This document shows, one piece after another, positions 1 through 9,916 of a DNA stretch of 64,000 bases (the stretch's first letter is position 1; each line of letters opens with the position of its first letter). A program made the position numbers and the translations under genes. Origin of the DNA: Eurosta solidaginis (Eukaryota > Arthropoda > Insecta > Diptera > Tephritidae); NCBI RefSeq assembly GCF_040869045.1, contig NC_090319.1, positions 232,555,832 through 232,619,831 on the forward strand. Reading direction: 5' to 3'. The notes under the pieces are model-generated. The model saw nothing but the letters and a program-made list of their open reading frames with translations, was not told the origin of the DNA and did no database searches.

Positions 1-132
1 ATAAAACATGTAGGTCCCGTCCTGCCAATTTGTAGGGAAAAGCAAAAGGAGCACGACGCAAATTGGAAGAGAAGCTCGGCCTTAGATCTCTTCGGAGGTT
101 ATCGCGCCTTACATTTTTTTTTTTTTTTTTTA
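1..132 (+). repeat. tRNA-derived SINE, 3' part (copy 1)
   Basis: The first 132 bases match the 3' half of the SINE seen complete at 34630-34991 and inverted at 53384-53748. They include the block from ATAAAACATGTAGGTCCCGT to the GCGCCTTACA end, followed by a T-rich tail. The 5' tRNA-like head lies outside the window. Confidence 0.8.
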
Positions 133-168
133 ATATTCATCCCTTTCATCGATCACTTCATACCTTCA

Positions 169-654
169 GTGTCCAATAGATTGATCAAGCATAAAACCAC
201 ATTGTCCATTATTGAAAATGTCATTCCCGATAAATTGGTCAGAATAGTAGGTGAAAATGTTTCTGAAACTGTCGAAATAATAATGGATCAGTGGCCAGCA
301 CTTACTGGATCATCGGCATATGTGGTGAAAAATGAAGTCCTACTATGGAGACAATGTTGGGTTGGAGCAGAAGATCGCCCAAAGACATTCATCGACGCCT
401 TGAATCTTGTAATGAAGAATTTTTTCCACACGTTTTCAATTTTTTGAAGATTGGAGCCACGTTAGCTGTAACTATTGCCAGCATTGAACGAAGTTTTTTT
501 TAACATTGAGACGTTTGAAAAATTGGATAAGGAATTCAACAGGAGAAGATAGCCTGAATGGACTTGCCCTATTAAATATCAATAGAAATATTGATATCAC
601 AGTGGGAGAAGTCATTGGCCGATTCGCTCAAAAACGGAGGAAAATAAATTTGTA
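169..654 (+). pseudogene. hAT-type transposase, C-terminal dimerisation region, broken
   Basis: Translated in successive frames, this stretch gives the C-terminal end of a hAT-superfamily transposase. That domain packs transposase monomers together and contributes to the catalytic fold. The recognisable core is a SIERSF motif near 480-495, then TLRRLKNW and a GEDSLNGLALLNI-type block ending at the stop at 652-654. The first part is open to 447, the frame shifts near 420-447, and it shifts again in the T-run near 498. No N-terminal BED finger or catalytic core precedes it, so this is a dead 3' fragment. No terminal inverted repeats or target duplication were found. Assignment to hAT rests on motif recall. 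Confidence 0.65.
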
Positions 655-2099
655 ATTTTGCTTTTTACTATTAATTATTACAAGAACATTTTCAATAAAT
701 GGATCACTTAATAAATACAATACTATTTCCTCCCAATAACATTATTCCATACAATATGTACTTATCATCACTTAACAAAATTTGAATTTTAAATTTTTTG
801 TTCTCCTCCTCCCCCCCCCCCCCCCCCCTTGTTTATAAGTATTTAAGGAAGTCGACTTTTCGGTCATTTCGGAAAGATCCGCGGTTTTTGCCTCAAAATC
901 TCGTGAATCGTTCAAAAAATTTCGGGAGTAGCTCCTTGCGGAGAGAGGGAGAAATACTTAAAATGGTCAAAATTAGGCTAACTCTAATACCCGTCGTCGC
1001 CACGATTTCTTTAAATCATTTGCGGCTACTTGCTGGTCATGCACAAAGGCGATTGCTATCTATTATCTACTAATAGACATGTCTCTCGTGGCACAGTTTT
1101 AACGGTTAGCATCAATGCTAGCTTATTGTTGATCGCGCCAAAAGGCGCCTTCAGTTTTTTCGGCTGTTTTTAAGAACTACAATTCCCGACGTGCGAACAG
1201 TAGCAATCCCGACCACCAGTCGCTACCACGCATCCTGGCCCTTATACCATATGCCAGCACAGAAGCCATAGGACTGCGACTTCGAACTCATACCTTCGTT
1301 GACATCACTTTCCTAGAAGCCCTAGATGTAGCTCCGAAGGCTTTCTGACGGATGTTTTTGTCGCGCTATGCTTCGAGTTACACCAAAAAAACACCCTGAA
1401 ACGTTAGGGAGTAACTATTCGGTCAAGGATGCCGCCCTCGAAATCATAAGCAGTCTAAGTGGATATCATTACGTAACTCATGGGTGAAAATCGTATAATC
1501 CTTGGCGCATCTATATAATTTAAACTTTACAAGGACCGTGGATAAAAGTTTAAAAATGTAGACCAAAATTTGCAGACGTTTGTGTTTGATACATTGACTG
1601 AATAGTCTTCGTTTCCGGCCTTATGATATAAGAGCTCATTATGGATGACCGCCTTCAGTTTTCAGACAAGTTCGACTATCCAGTACGTTAGGGTAGTAGA
1701 ACACCCAGTAATTTGTCCGACTCTCTTGAGAAAGCTTTTGCTTCACCACTTTGGGTGTTCTTTCGAAGGACAAAGCCTAACCTGGTTAAACAATGTGCCT
1801 ACGTATTTACATTTGTAACAGGAGCCATCACGTGTAGGCCATATTTAAACATGGTTGATTGGCTATATCCAATATGATTCACTACAAGCGACAAGTTGGG
1901 GATAGAGCCGCCAACTTTAGGAAATGTCAAACCAGGAGACTTGGGTGTTGAATAATGAAGTGTGAAAATCAAAATTAAGACTCAGACGCTATTTTATAGT
2001 TGAGCAAATAAACTGATTTTTAAACACTAGATACTCATACGTTTTGAAGATATGTATGTATATGCAACTTAAGTATGAGCTGAGCACCATTTCAAAGGA
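655..2099. other. No gene recognised; poly-C tract
   Basis: I see no supported coding region, RNA gene or element boundary here. An uninterrupted run of 18 C sits at 811-828 after an AT-rich stretch. Short ORFs are not conserved-looking. GCGCCAAAAGGCGCC near 1134-1148 is a small perfect palindrome of unknown meaning. Confidence 0.4.
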
Positions 2100-2725
2100 G
2101 AATTTAAACCACTTCGCTTTTTCTTTCAGCCAATCGGGATATAAAATTCGGCACCTTTTTCGGGTAACTTGCTTTTAACAACATGAGGACAATTTTAAAA
2201 TATGTTCGACTTGGGACATTTTATTTAAATCCATTGTACTTTATTAATTTTTTGAAAAATCTATGCGAAGTGAGCATTTAAATTTATTATAGAACTTTTT
2301 TTTAAGTGTTTTGTTTTAATAAATTTGTGAATTCGGTGATACGAAATACGTGTTAAGCTGGCATTGAAATCGGCTGTTTTCTCAAATAACTTTTGAACGG
2401 TTAGAAAGTGTTAAATTTAGCAATTGGATTTTTATAACTGGCAGTGATGTGCACACCTTTATCGACCATATCGGACCAATTTTCGAGATGAACAATAAAT
2501 GGCCTAGACAGTATTAAAAGAGTAGAAAATATAGTAACGCGCCGAACGCCGCCGCCACCGCCGCGCCGATATTTTTGACGGCGTGCGAAAAACATGACAA
2601 ATCGGCGGCTTATATCTCTTTCTGGGATATCGGCAAGTTCTCTAAAACTTGAACCAAAATGTGTAAGTTCAGACGATTTTTCGAATGTTCACGATACCTG
2701 GGCCACCTAACAAAATATTTTTTCG
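2100..2725 (-). repeat. Unclassified interspersed repeat, inverted relative to 60546-61440
   Basis: Reverse-complemented, the segment near 2660-2720 reads like the units at 60828-61310. It shares AATGCAACAT, a GGTGGCCCAGG/GGTGGTCCAGG core, ATCGTGAA and CTGAACTT in the same order. A GC-rich block of GCC/CGG triplets lies at 2540-2590. No protein, LTR or TIR was recognised. It ends where errantivirus gag begins. Confidence 0.5.
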
Positions 2726-2744
2726 CTCATGTTGCATTATTATG

Positions 2745-3065
2745 GGCTTCACAACCATGCCTATTCAAGCGCCTAAAAACCAAATTAGGCAGAAGCAATC
2801 ATTTGCACTGGGAGAATTAGGTCCTGCAGAAAAAAATCAGATTTATAATCGAAATTTAGAGACTCAAACTCAACCACCACCAAGGCCAACAAAACCTAAG
2901 CCTCCGGTTCCAATGGAGGTAGATCCTTTAATTCATTCGAAGAGAGTAAATTATATGAACCGAATAGAAAGCACGCCAGTGGTAAGGCAGTCAAACAATT
3001 CATCAAATGTTCCTAGAAAAAGCCAAAAATTGTTTAATGTTCAAACAGAAGATCAGGAACCCTAA
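2745..3065 (+). pseudogene. gag: Errantivirus gag, C-terminal fragment (copy A)
   Basis: The last roughly 105 codons of a Gag-like structural protein. The stretch is proline-, glutamine- and lysine-rich, with a PVPMEVD motif followed by an RVNYMNR motif. That arrangement is familiar from Gag tails of the gypsy/ZAM/17.6 group, which lack zinc knuckles. The reading frame ends at the stop at 3063-3065. Codons beyond it still read as Gag-like (EVNFMTDAYLAYP), so the stop may be premature. Pol follows in another frame, overlapping near 3122 as expected for -1 frameshift expression in this group. The N-terminal capsid portion is absent; an unrelated repeat abuts at about 2725. Confidence 0.7.
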
Positions 3066-3121
3066 ACATTCGAAGGAGGCGAAGAGGTAAATTTTATGAC
3101 GGATGCCTATCTAGCCTACCC

Positions 3122-4421
3122 TATTTAGAACTTACCTTACAAAATGGCCATATCCTGAAATTTCTTATAGATACAGGGGCCAACAAAAACTTCGCTTATG
3201 AAAAAATTGCCAAAAATTCATTGAAACTAAAGAACCCTTTCAAGGTTCAATCCGCTGCCGGCCAGGTGGAAATAACCCATAAACTTTCGGGACCATTCTT
3301 CAAAAGCATAGGCATAAAAAATAATTTTGATTTTTTAATTCTGCGAAATTTAAAATCCTTTGATGGTATCATAGGTGATGATACTCTCAAGGAACTAGGA
3401 GCGATTATTAATAGAAAGGACGACACACTAACCATAGGCGATGTAATATTGCCATTAAAATATAAAATTTCAAAACAAGTTAATAATATTGAGGAAACAC
3501 TCTATAAACACGAAGTTGAAGAAATTATTAATAAATACGCGAACATTTTCGGACCAGTATCCGACAGTGGAACAATAGACACAACCGTGTTAGCAGAAAT
3601 AAGGACAACGACAGAGGAACCAATTTATACCAAATCCTACCCTTATCCAACCAACCTTCGTGGCGAGGTGGAAAAACAGTAACGGAACTTATAAATAACG
3701 GTATAATTAGGCCGTCAAAAAGCCCATATAATTCTCCTTTGTGGATTGTCCCAAAAAAGACAGGTCCTTCAGGGGAAAAGAAATATAGGGTTGTCGTTGG
3801 TTTTAAAAGACTAAATTCAGTAAAAATACCTGACGCTTACCCAATACCCGATATAAATAGCACTTTAGCTAGCTTAGGGGAGTGTAAGTATTTCACTAAA
3901 CTTGACCTTACATCCGGTTTTCACCAAATAAGGATGAAGGAAAGGGATATAGAAAAAACAGCGTTTTCGACCGCAAATGGTAAATACGAATTTACTAGGT
4001 TGCCATTTGGGCTTAAGAATGCGCCTTCTATATTTCAAAGGATGATAAATGACGTCCTTAAACCCCTCATAGGAGTATCCTGCTACGTCTATATCGACGA
4101 TATCATTATAATAGGAAGACCCAAAGAAGAACATCTTAAAAATATTGAAGATGTATTCGCTCTTCTATATAAAGCAAATTTAAAAGTAAATCTGGAAAAA
4201 TATAAGTTTTTCAGAACCCGAGTGGAATTCCTAGGGCATATTTTCACAGGAAACGGTATTTTACATGACCCTGTAGAAATTTCAGCGATTAAAAAAATTG
4301 TTGTACCCGTAAATCTTAAAGAACTGAAAAGTTTTCTAGGTTTAGCGTCATACCATAGACGATTTATATAAGACTTCGCAAAAATTACCAAACCACTCAC
4401 GAATCTGACTAGGGGTGAAAA
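3122..4421 (+). pseudogene. pol: Errantivirus pol: protease and reverse transcriptase (copy A)
   Basis: The protease active site D-T-G-A is at about 3170-3181. The reverse transcriptase follows, with the usual hydrophobic PYNSPLW entry motif, KLDLTSGFHQI (motif A) near 3899, FTRLPFGLKNAPSIF (motif B) near 3990 and the catalytic YIDD near 4090. The thumb motif SFLGLASYHRRFI is near 4330. Compared with copy C, one base is missing near 3681, which shifts the frame, and a CAA codon has become a stop at about 4369-4371. RNase H would follow, but the I-clade LINE enters 3' of this point. The protein would have matured Gag-Pol and copied the RNA genome; this copy is inactive. Confidence 0.9.
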
Positions 4422-4438
4422 ATAAAAAAATAAAAGTC
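4422..4438 (+). repeat. Target-site duplication of the I-clade LINE, left
   Basis: The 17 bases ATAAAAAAATAAAAGTC occur again exactly at 13811-13827 and flank the LINE. They derive from errantivirus pol. Confidence 0.85.
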
Positions 4439-4662
4439 AGTGAGTAATTGACTGTCAACTAGTTCAGACGTACTTGCTGTCTCTTCTTTGTGACCCTTTT
4501 TCGTTATTGTCAGTGACACTACTGTATTGTTATATATTAACACCGAACACGTGCCGAGTTTTTTTTTTTTTTTTTTTTGTTCTTTGTTTTTTTGTGATAA
4601 ATAAATCATCTTTACAAAGAAAATAGAATCCACGTGCAGTGTAGTGTTTAACAAATTTAACC

Positions 4663-5540
4663 ATGGCCTCCGATCCGGGGAGTGGTGATACAAACTATTA
4701 CGCGATACTTAGTGAGGGTCCGCCTAATAAGCGTAAGAGTTTCAACCTCAATAATACACGTGATTATCCTATCTTAAAAAAACCAAGCCAACATTCCAAC
4801 CCAAAGTCAGTGTCGTGCCCAAAATTCTTAATAATAAAGGCCAAAAACAACAAACCGATAAAAGACTTCAATATTTTTCTTATCAATAAAGCACTAGAAT
4901 CCATAACCACCGACCAACCCCTATCAATATCCTTTACTCGAGAGGGAGACCTCTTGATCCTTACTAAAAATAGCCAACAAACCGCCAAATTCCAAAAAGC
5001 CACTAAGTTGTCAAACTTATGTGATATATCTGTTACCCCGCACCCAACTTTGAATACTGTGAAAGGTGTAATTTACTCCGGTTCCCTTACATACTTAAGT
5101 GAAAAAGAAATTGTCGAGGGTCTCCGTGATCAAGGCGCCACTGAGTGCAAAAAAATCACAAAAATTAAGGACGGAAAACCTGTTAACACACCTCTGCATA
5201 TCATCTCTTTTGAAAGCTACGAACTTCCTACAGAAGTAAACGTCGGATGGCTAAAAGTCAAAGTAGAGCCATACATCCCATCTCCCATGCAATGTAAAAA
5301 TTGCTTCACCATGGGACATACAGCAAAACACTGCAAGTCTGATGCCAAATGCAATGTCTGTTCTTCTGGTATGCACGAACCGTTACCCTGCACGAAAGTG
5401 GAATGTATCAATTGTAAACAACAGCATAGGTCCGACAACAAAAATTGCCCTGCATTTCTAAAAAGAAAAGATATAATCACCTTGAAAACGCTTAAGAAAT
5501 GCTCTTTCAGAGAAGCAACCGAAGAAGTAAACAATAACAA
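4663..5540 (+). pseudogene. I-clade LINE ORF1, N-terminal part (zinc-knuckle nucleic-acid-binding protein)
   Basis: An ATG in good context (ACCATGG) opens a frame that runs 293 codons before entering inserted DNA. In I-like elements, ORF1 protein coats the LINE RNA and helps target-primed reverse transcription. Three cysteine-histidine knuckles lie at about residues 208-262: CKNCFTMGHTAKHC, then CNVC...HEPLPC, then CINC...HRSDNKNC. The region before them has the RRM-like PRE/C2HC layout of arthropod LINE ORF1 proteins. The frame stops just after the Helentron-like element enters at about 5537. The remaining C-terminus resumes at about 9398 with no loss that I can see. Upstream there is no other plausible start. 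Confidence 0.85.
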
Positions 5541-5639
5541 GTAAGGAAGGTTAAGTTCGGGTGTAACCGAACATTACATACTCAGTTGAGAGCTATGGTG
5601 ACAACATAAGGGAAAATAACCAAGTAGGAAAATGAACCG

Positions 5640-7370
5640 AGGGAAACCCTGGAATGTGTTTGTATGACATGCGTATCAAATGAAAGGCATTAAAGAGTAT
5701 TTTATGAGGGAGTGGGCCATAGTTCTATAGGTGGACGCCGTTTAGGGATATAGCCATAAAGGTGGATCAGGTTGACTCTACAATGCGTTTGTACGATATG
5801 GGTATCAAATGAAAGGTGTTAATGAGTATTTTAAAAGGGAGTAATCCTTAGTTCCATAGGTGGACGCCGTTTCGAGATATCGCCATAAAGGTGGACCAGG
5901 GGTGACCCTAGAATTTGTTTGTACAATATGGGTATCAAAAGAAAGGTGTTAATGAGTATTTTAAAAGGGAGTGATGCTTAGTTCCATAGGTGGACGCAGT
6001 TTCGAGATACCGCCATAAAGGTGGACCAGGGGTGACCCTAGAATTTGTTTGTACAATATGGGTATCAAAAGAAAGGTGTTAATGAGTATTTTAAAAGGGA
6101 GTGATGCTTAGTTCCACAGGTGGATGCCGTTTCGAGCTATCGCCATAAAGGTGGACCAGGTGTGACCCTAGAATTTGTTTGTACGATATGGGTATCAAAT
6201 TAAATGTATTAAGGAGGGTTTTAAAAGGGAGTGGTGGTAGTTGTATAGGTGGTCGCCTTTTCGAGATATCGCCATAAAGGTGGACCAGGGGTGACTCTAG
6301 AATGCGTTTGTACGATATGGGTATCAAATGAAAGGTGTTAATGAGTATTTTAAAAGGGAGTAATCCTTAGTTCCACAGGTAGACGCCGTTTCGAGATATC
6401 GCCACAAAGGTGGACCAGGTGTGACCCTAGAATTTGTTTGTACAATATGGGTATCAAAAGAAAGGTGTTAATGAGTATTTTAAAAGGGAGTAATCCTTAG
6501 TTCCATAGGAGGACGCCGTTTCGAGATATCAACACAAAGGTGGATCAGGGGTGACCCTAGAATTTGTTTGTACAATATGGGCATCAAACGAATGGTGTTA
6601 ATGAGTATTTTAAAAGGGAGTGGGCCTTAGTTCTATAGGTGGTCGCCTTTTCGAGATATCGCCATAAAGGTGGACCAGGGGTGACTCTAGAATGCGTTTG
6701 TACGATATGGGTATCAAATGAAAGGTGTTAAAGAGTATTTTATGAGGGAGTGGGCCATAGTTCTATAGGTAGACGCCATTTACGGATATAGCCATAAAGG
6801 TGGATCAGGGTTGACTCTAGAATGCGTTTGTACGATATGGGTATCAAATGAAAGGTGTTAATGAGTATTTTAAAAGGGAGTAATCCTTAGTTCCATAGGT
6901 GGACGCCGTTTCGAGATACCGCCATAAAGGTGGACCAGGGGTGACCCTAGAATTTGTTTGTACAATATGGGTATCAAAATAAAGGTGTTAGTGAGTATTT
7001 TAAAAGGGAGTAATCCTTAGTTCCATAGGTGGACGCCGTTTCGAGATATCGCCATAAAGGTGGACCAAGGGTGACCCTAGAATTTGTTTGTACAATATGG
7101 GTATCAAAAGAAAGGTGTTAATGAGTATTTTAAAAGGGAGTGGGCCTTAGTTCTATAGGTGGACGCCGTTTCGAAATATCGCCATAAAGGTGGACCAAGG
7201 TGACTTTAGAATGTGTTTGTCCGATATGGGTATCAAATTAAAGGTATTAATGAGAGTTTTAAAAGGGAGTGGTGGTAGTTGTATATGTGAAGGCGTTTTC
7301 CAGATCGCGACCAAAATGTGGACCAGGGTGACACAGAACATCATCTGTTGGATACCGCTAATTTATTTAT
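5640..7370 (+). repeat. Tandem array of about 130-bp units inside Helentron-like copy 1
   Basis: About 13 imperfect units. Each has ATATGGGTATCAAA, GGTGTTAATGAGTATTTTAA, a GGTGGACGCC and GCCATAAAGGTGGACCAGG in that order. The unit is the same as in the inverted array at 21870-23840. Confidence 0.9.
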
Positions 7371-7710
7371 ATATGTAATACCTGCCAAGATTTTAAGGGT
7401 TTTTTATTTCGCCCTGCGGAACTTTTTCATTTTCTTCTACTTAATATGATAGGTATCACAACCATTTTATAAAGTTTTTTCTAAAGTTATATTTCATGTC
7501 AATAAACCAATCCAATTACCTCACCATGTTTCATCCCTTTTTTTGTATTTGGTATAGAATTATGGCATTTTTTTCATTTTTCGTAATTTTCGATATCGAA
7601 AAAGTGGGCGTGGTCATTGTCGGATTTCGTTCATTTTTCATACCAAAATAAAGTGAGTTCAAGTAAGTACGTGAACTAAGTTCATTAAAGATATGTCGAT
7701 TTTTGCTAAA

Positions 7711-9205
7711 GTTATCGTGTTAACGGCCATGCGGAAGGACAGACGAACGACTGTGTATAAAAACTGGGCGTGGCATAAACCGATTTCGCCCGTTTTCACA
7801 GAAAACAGTTAACATCATAAAATCTATGCCCCTACCAAATTTCAAAAGGAGTGGTTAATTTTTGTTCGACTTATGGCGGTAAAAGTATCCTAGACAAACT
7901 AAATGAAAAAATGAAATTTTCTTTTATTTTTGTATTTTGTTGCACCATGTCATTACTGGAGTTGAATGTTGACATAATTTAATTATATACTGTAAAGATT
8001 AAATTTTTTGTTAAAATTTTAATTAAAAAAAAAAAAATTTTTTTTAAAGTGGGCGTGGTCCTTCTCCGATTTTGCTAATTTTTATTAGGCGTACATATAG
8101 TAATAGGAGTAACGTCCCTGCCAAATTTCATCATGATATCTTCAACGACTGACAAATTACAGCTTGCAAAATTTTAAATTACCTTCTTTTAAAAGTGGGC
8201 GGTGCCACACCCATTGTCCAAAATTTTACTAATTTTCCATTCTGCGTCATAAATTCAACTTATCTACCAAGTTTCGTCGCTTTATCTGTCTTTGGTAATG
8301 AATTATCGCACTTTTTCGGTTTTACGAAATTTTCGATATCGAAAAAGTGGGCGTGGTTATAGTCCGATATTGTTCATTTTAAATAGTGATCTGAGATGAG
8401 TGCTCAGGAACCTACATACCAAATGTTATCAAGTTACCTCAAAATTTACTCAAGTTATCGTGTTAACGGCCATGCGGAAGGACAGACGGACGACTGTGTA
8501 TAAAAACTGGGCGTGGCATCAACCGATTTCGCCCGTTTTCACAGAAAACAGTTCAAATCATAAAATCTATGCCCCTACCAAATTTCAAAAGGATTGGTTA
8601 ATTTTTGTTCGACTTATGGCGTTAAAAGTATCCTAGACAAATTAAATGAAAAAGGGCGGAGCCACGCCCATTTTGAAATTTTCTTTTATTTTTGTATTTT
8701 GTTGCACCATGTCATTACTGGAGTTGAATGTTGACATAATTTACTTATATGCTGTAAAGATATTAAATTTTTTGTTAAAATTTTACTTTAAAAAAATTTT
8801 TTTTTTAAAGTAGGCGTGGTCCTTCTCCGATTTTGCTAATTTTTATTAGGCGTACATATAGTAATAGGAGTAACGTCCCTGCCAAATTTCATCATGATAT
8901 CTTCAACGACTGACAAATTACAGCTTGCAAAAGTTATAAATTACCTTCTTTTAAAAGTGGGCGGTGCCACGCCCATTGTCCAAAATTTTACTAATTTTCT
9001 ATTCTGCGTCATAAATTCAACTCATCTACCAAGTTTCGTCGCTTTATCTGTCTTTGGTAATGAATTATCGCACTTTTTCGGTTTTTCGAAATTTTCGATA
9101 TCGAAAAAGTGGGCGTGGTTATAGTCCGATATCGTTCATTTTAAATAGCGATCTGAGATGAGTGCTCAGGAACCTACGTACCAAATTTCATCAAGTTACC
9201 TCAAA
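7711..9205 (+). repeat. Tandem duplication of about 745 bp inside Helentron-like copy 1
   Basis: The block starting GTTATCGTGTTAACGGCCAT at 7711 recurs at 8454, with the same start again at 9206. Between them, the ACTGGGCGTGGCAT, GTGGGCGTGGTCCTTCTCC and GGCGGTGCCAC boxes appear in the same order. The inverted copy 2 (20569-23947) has only one such block, so the duplication is specific to copy 1. Confidence 0.85.
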
Positions 9206-9399
9206 GTTATCGTGTTAACGGACGGACGGACGGACGGACGGACGGACGGACATGGCTCAATCAAATTTTTTTTCGATCCTGATTATTTTGATATATGGAA
9301 GTCTATATCTATCTCGATTCCTTGATATATGTACAACCAACCGTTATCCAATCAAACTTAATATACTCTGTGAGCTCTGCTCAACTGAGTATAAAAATA

Positions 9400-9863
9400 T
9401 TCAATACAAAGCATTACACGAAAAATTAGAAGAAGCTATATTAAACAAGAAAAGCAAACCCAATGTACAAAAAACAATACCAACCAGCATCGGTAATAAT
9501 ACTACAATCCCTCTCACCACCCCTTCCCCCTCAACACCCAAAAGTGATTCTTCCTCACTATTAAATACCACGAGTCACGATAACCCTCAAACCTCTCAAA
9601 GTTCCCTACATTTAAACTACGCAAATAATCTAGAAGCCAAGTCAACAACAAATCACTCACTAAAACCCAATTTTCCAAGCAATTCCAATTTCAACTCAAA
9701 CAGCAACTCAAATCTATTTAGCGAATTACTAAACAAACAGGTTTTTCAATACAGTATAAACGACACCCATCTTTCCACACCACACTCCCCAACAACTGAC
9801 ATTATACACTCCATCAACTTGCCCTCAATAGAAACAGAGGAATCTCTTACGATTGAAAATTAA
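9400..9863 (+). pseudogene. I-clade LINE ORF1, C-terminal part
   Basis: This is the continuation of ORF1 after the Helentron-like insertion. The frame enters from inserted DNA and becomes ORF1 at about 9398 with a charged, helix-prone stretch (IQYKALHEKLEEAILNKK). It then turns into a long Ser/Thr/Asn/Pro-rich, low-complexity tail and stops at 9861-9863. Such disordered tails follow the zinc knuckles in many I-like ORF1 proteins. ORF2 starts 53 bp downstream, a short spacing compatible with reinitiation. No function can be assigned to the tail itself. Confidence 0.75.
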
Positions 9864-9916
9864 TTTTTTCGATCGTAGAGCTTCCAATGTTTTCATCACA
9901 ACTTTTTTATTTGATT

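Larger units (their letters stand above)
5537..9397 (+). mobile_element. DINE-1/Helentron-like non-autonomous element, copy 1
   Basis: The left end reads AACAAGTAAGGAAGG, then a hairpin GTTCGG-GTGTAA-CCGAAC (5555-5572), then TACTCAGTTGAG (5579-5590). The right end carries the inverted CTCAACTGAGTA (9380-9391) and stops at GTATAAAAA. Inside are an array of about 130-bp repeats (5640-7370), GTGGGCGTGG boxes, TTTCGATATCGAAAA palindromes and a GGAC microsatellite before CATGGCT (9222-9255). Subterminal inverted repeats, a hairpin near one end, internal tandem repeats, no coding capacity and no clear target duplication match Helentron-associated elements such as DINE-1. The family call is inference. 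The element splits LINE ORF1. Confidence 0.6.

Noticed and set aside
798..1073. 91-codon ORF after the poly-C tract
   Set aside because: It begins in the homopolymer, has no recognisable domain and no flanking gene signals.
2401..2595. Glycine-rich minus-strand ORF
   Set aside because: Caused by a GCC/CGG triplet stretch in the unclassified repeat.
6091..7378. Short ORFs across the 130-bp repeats
   Set aside because: They recur in register with the repeat, lie in both directions and have no motif; they are by-products of the tandem array.
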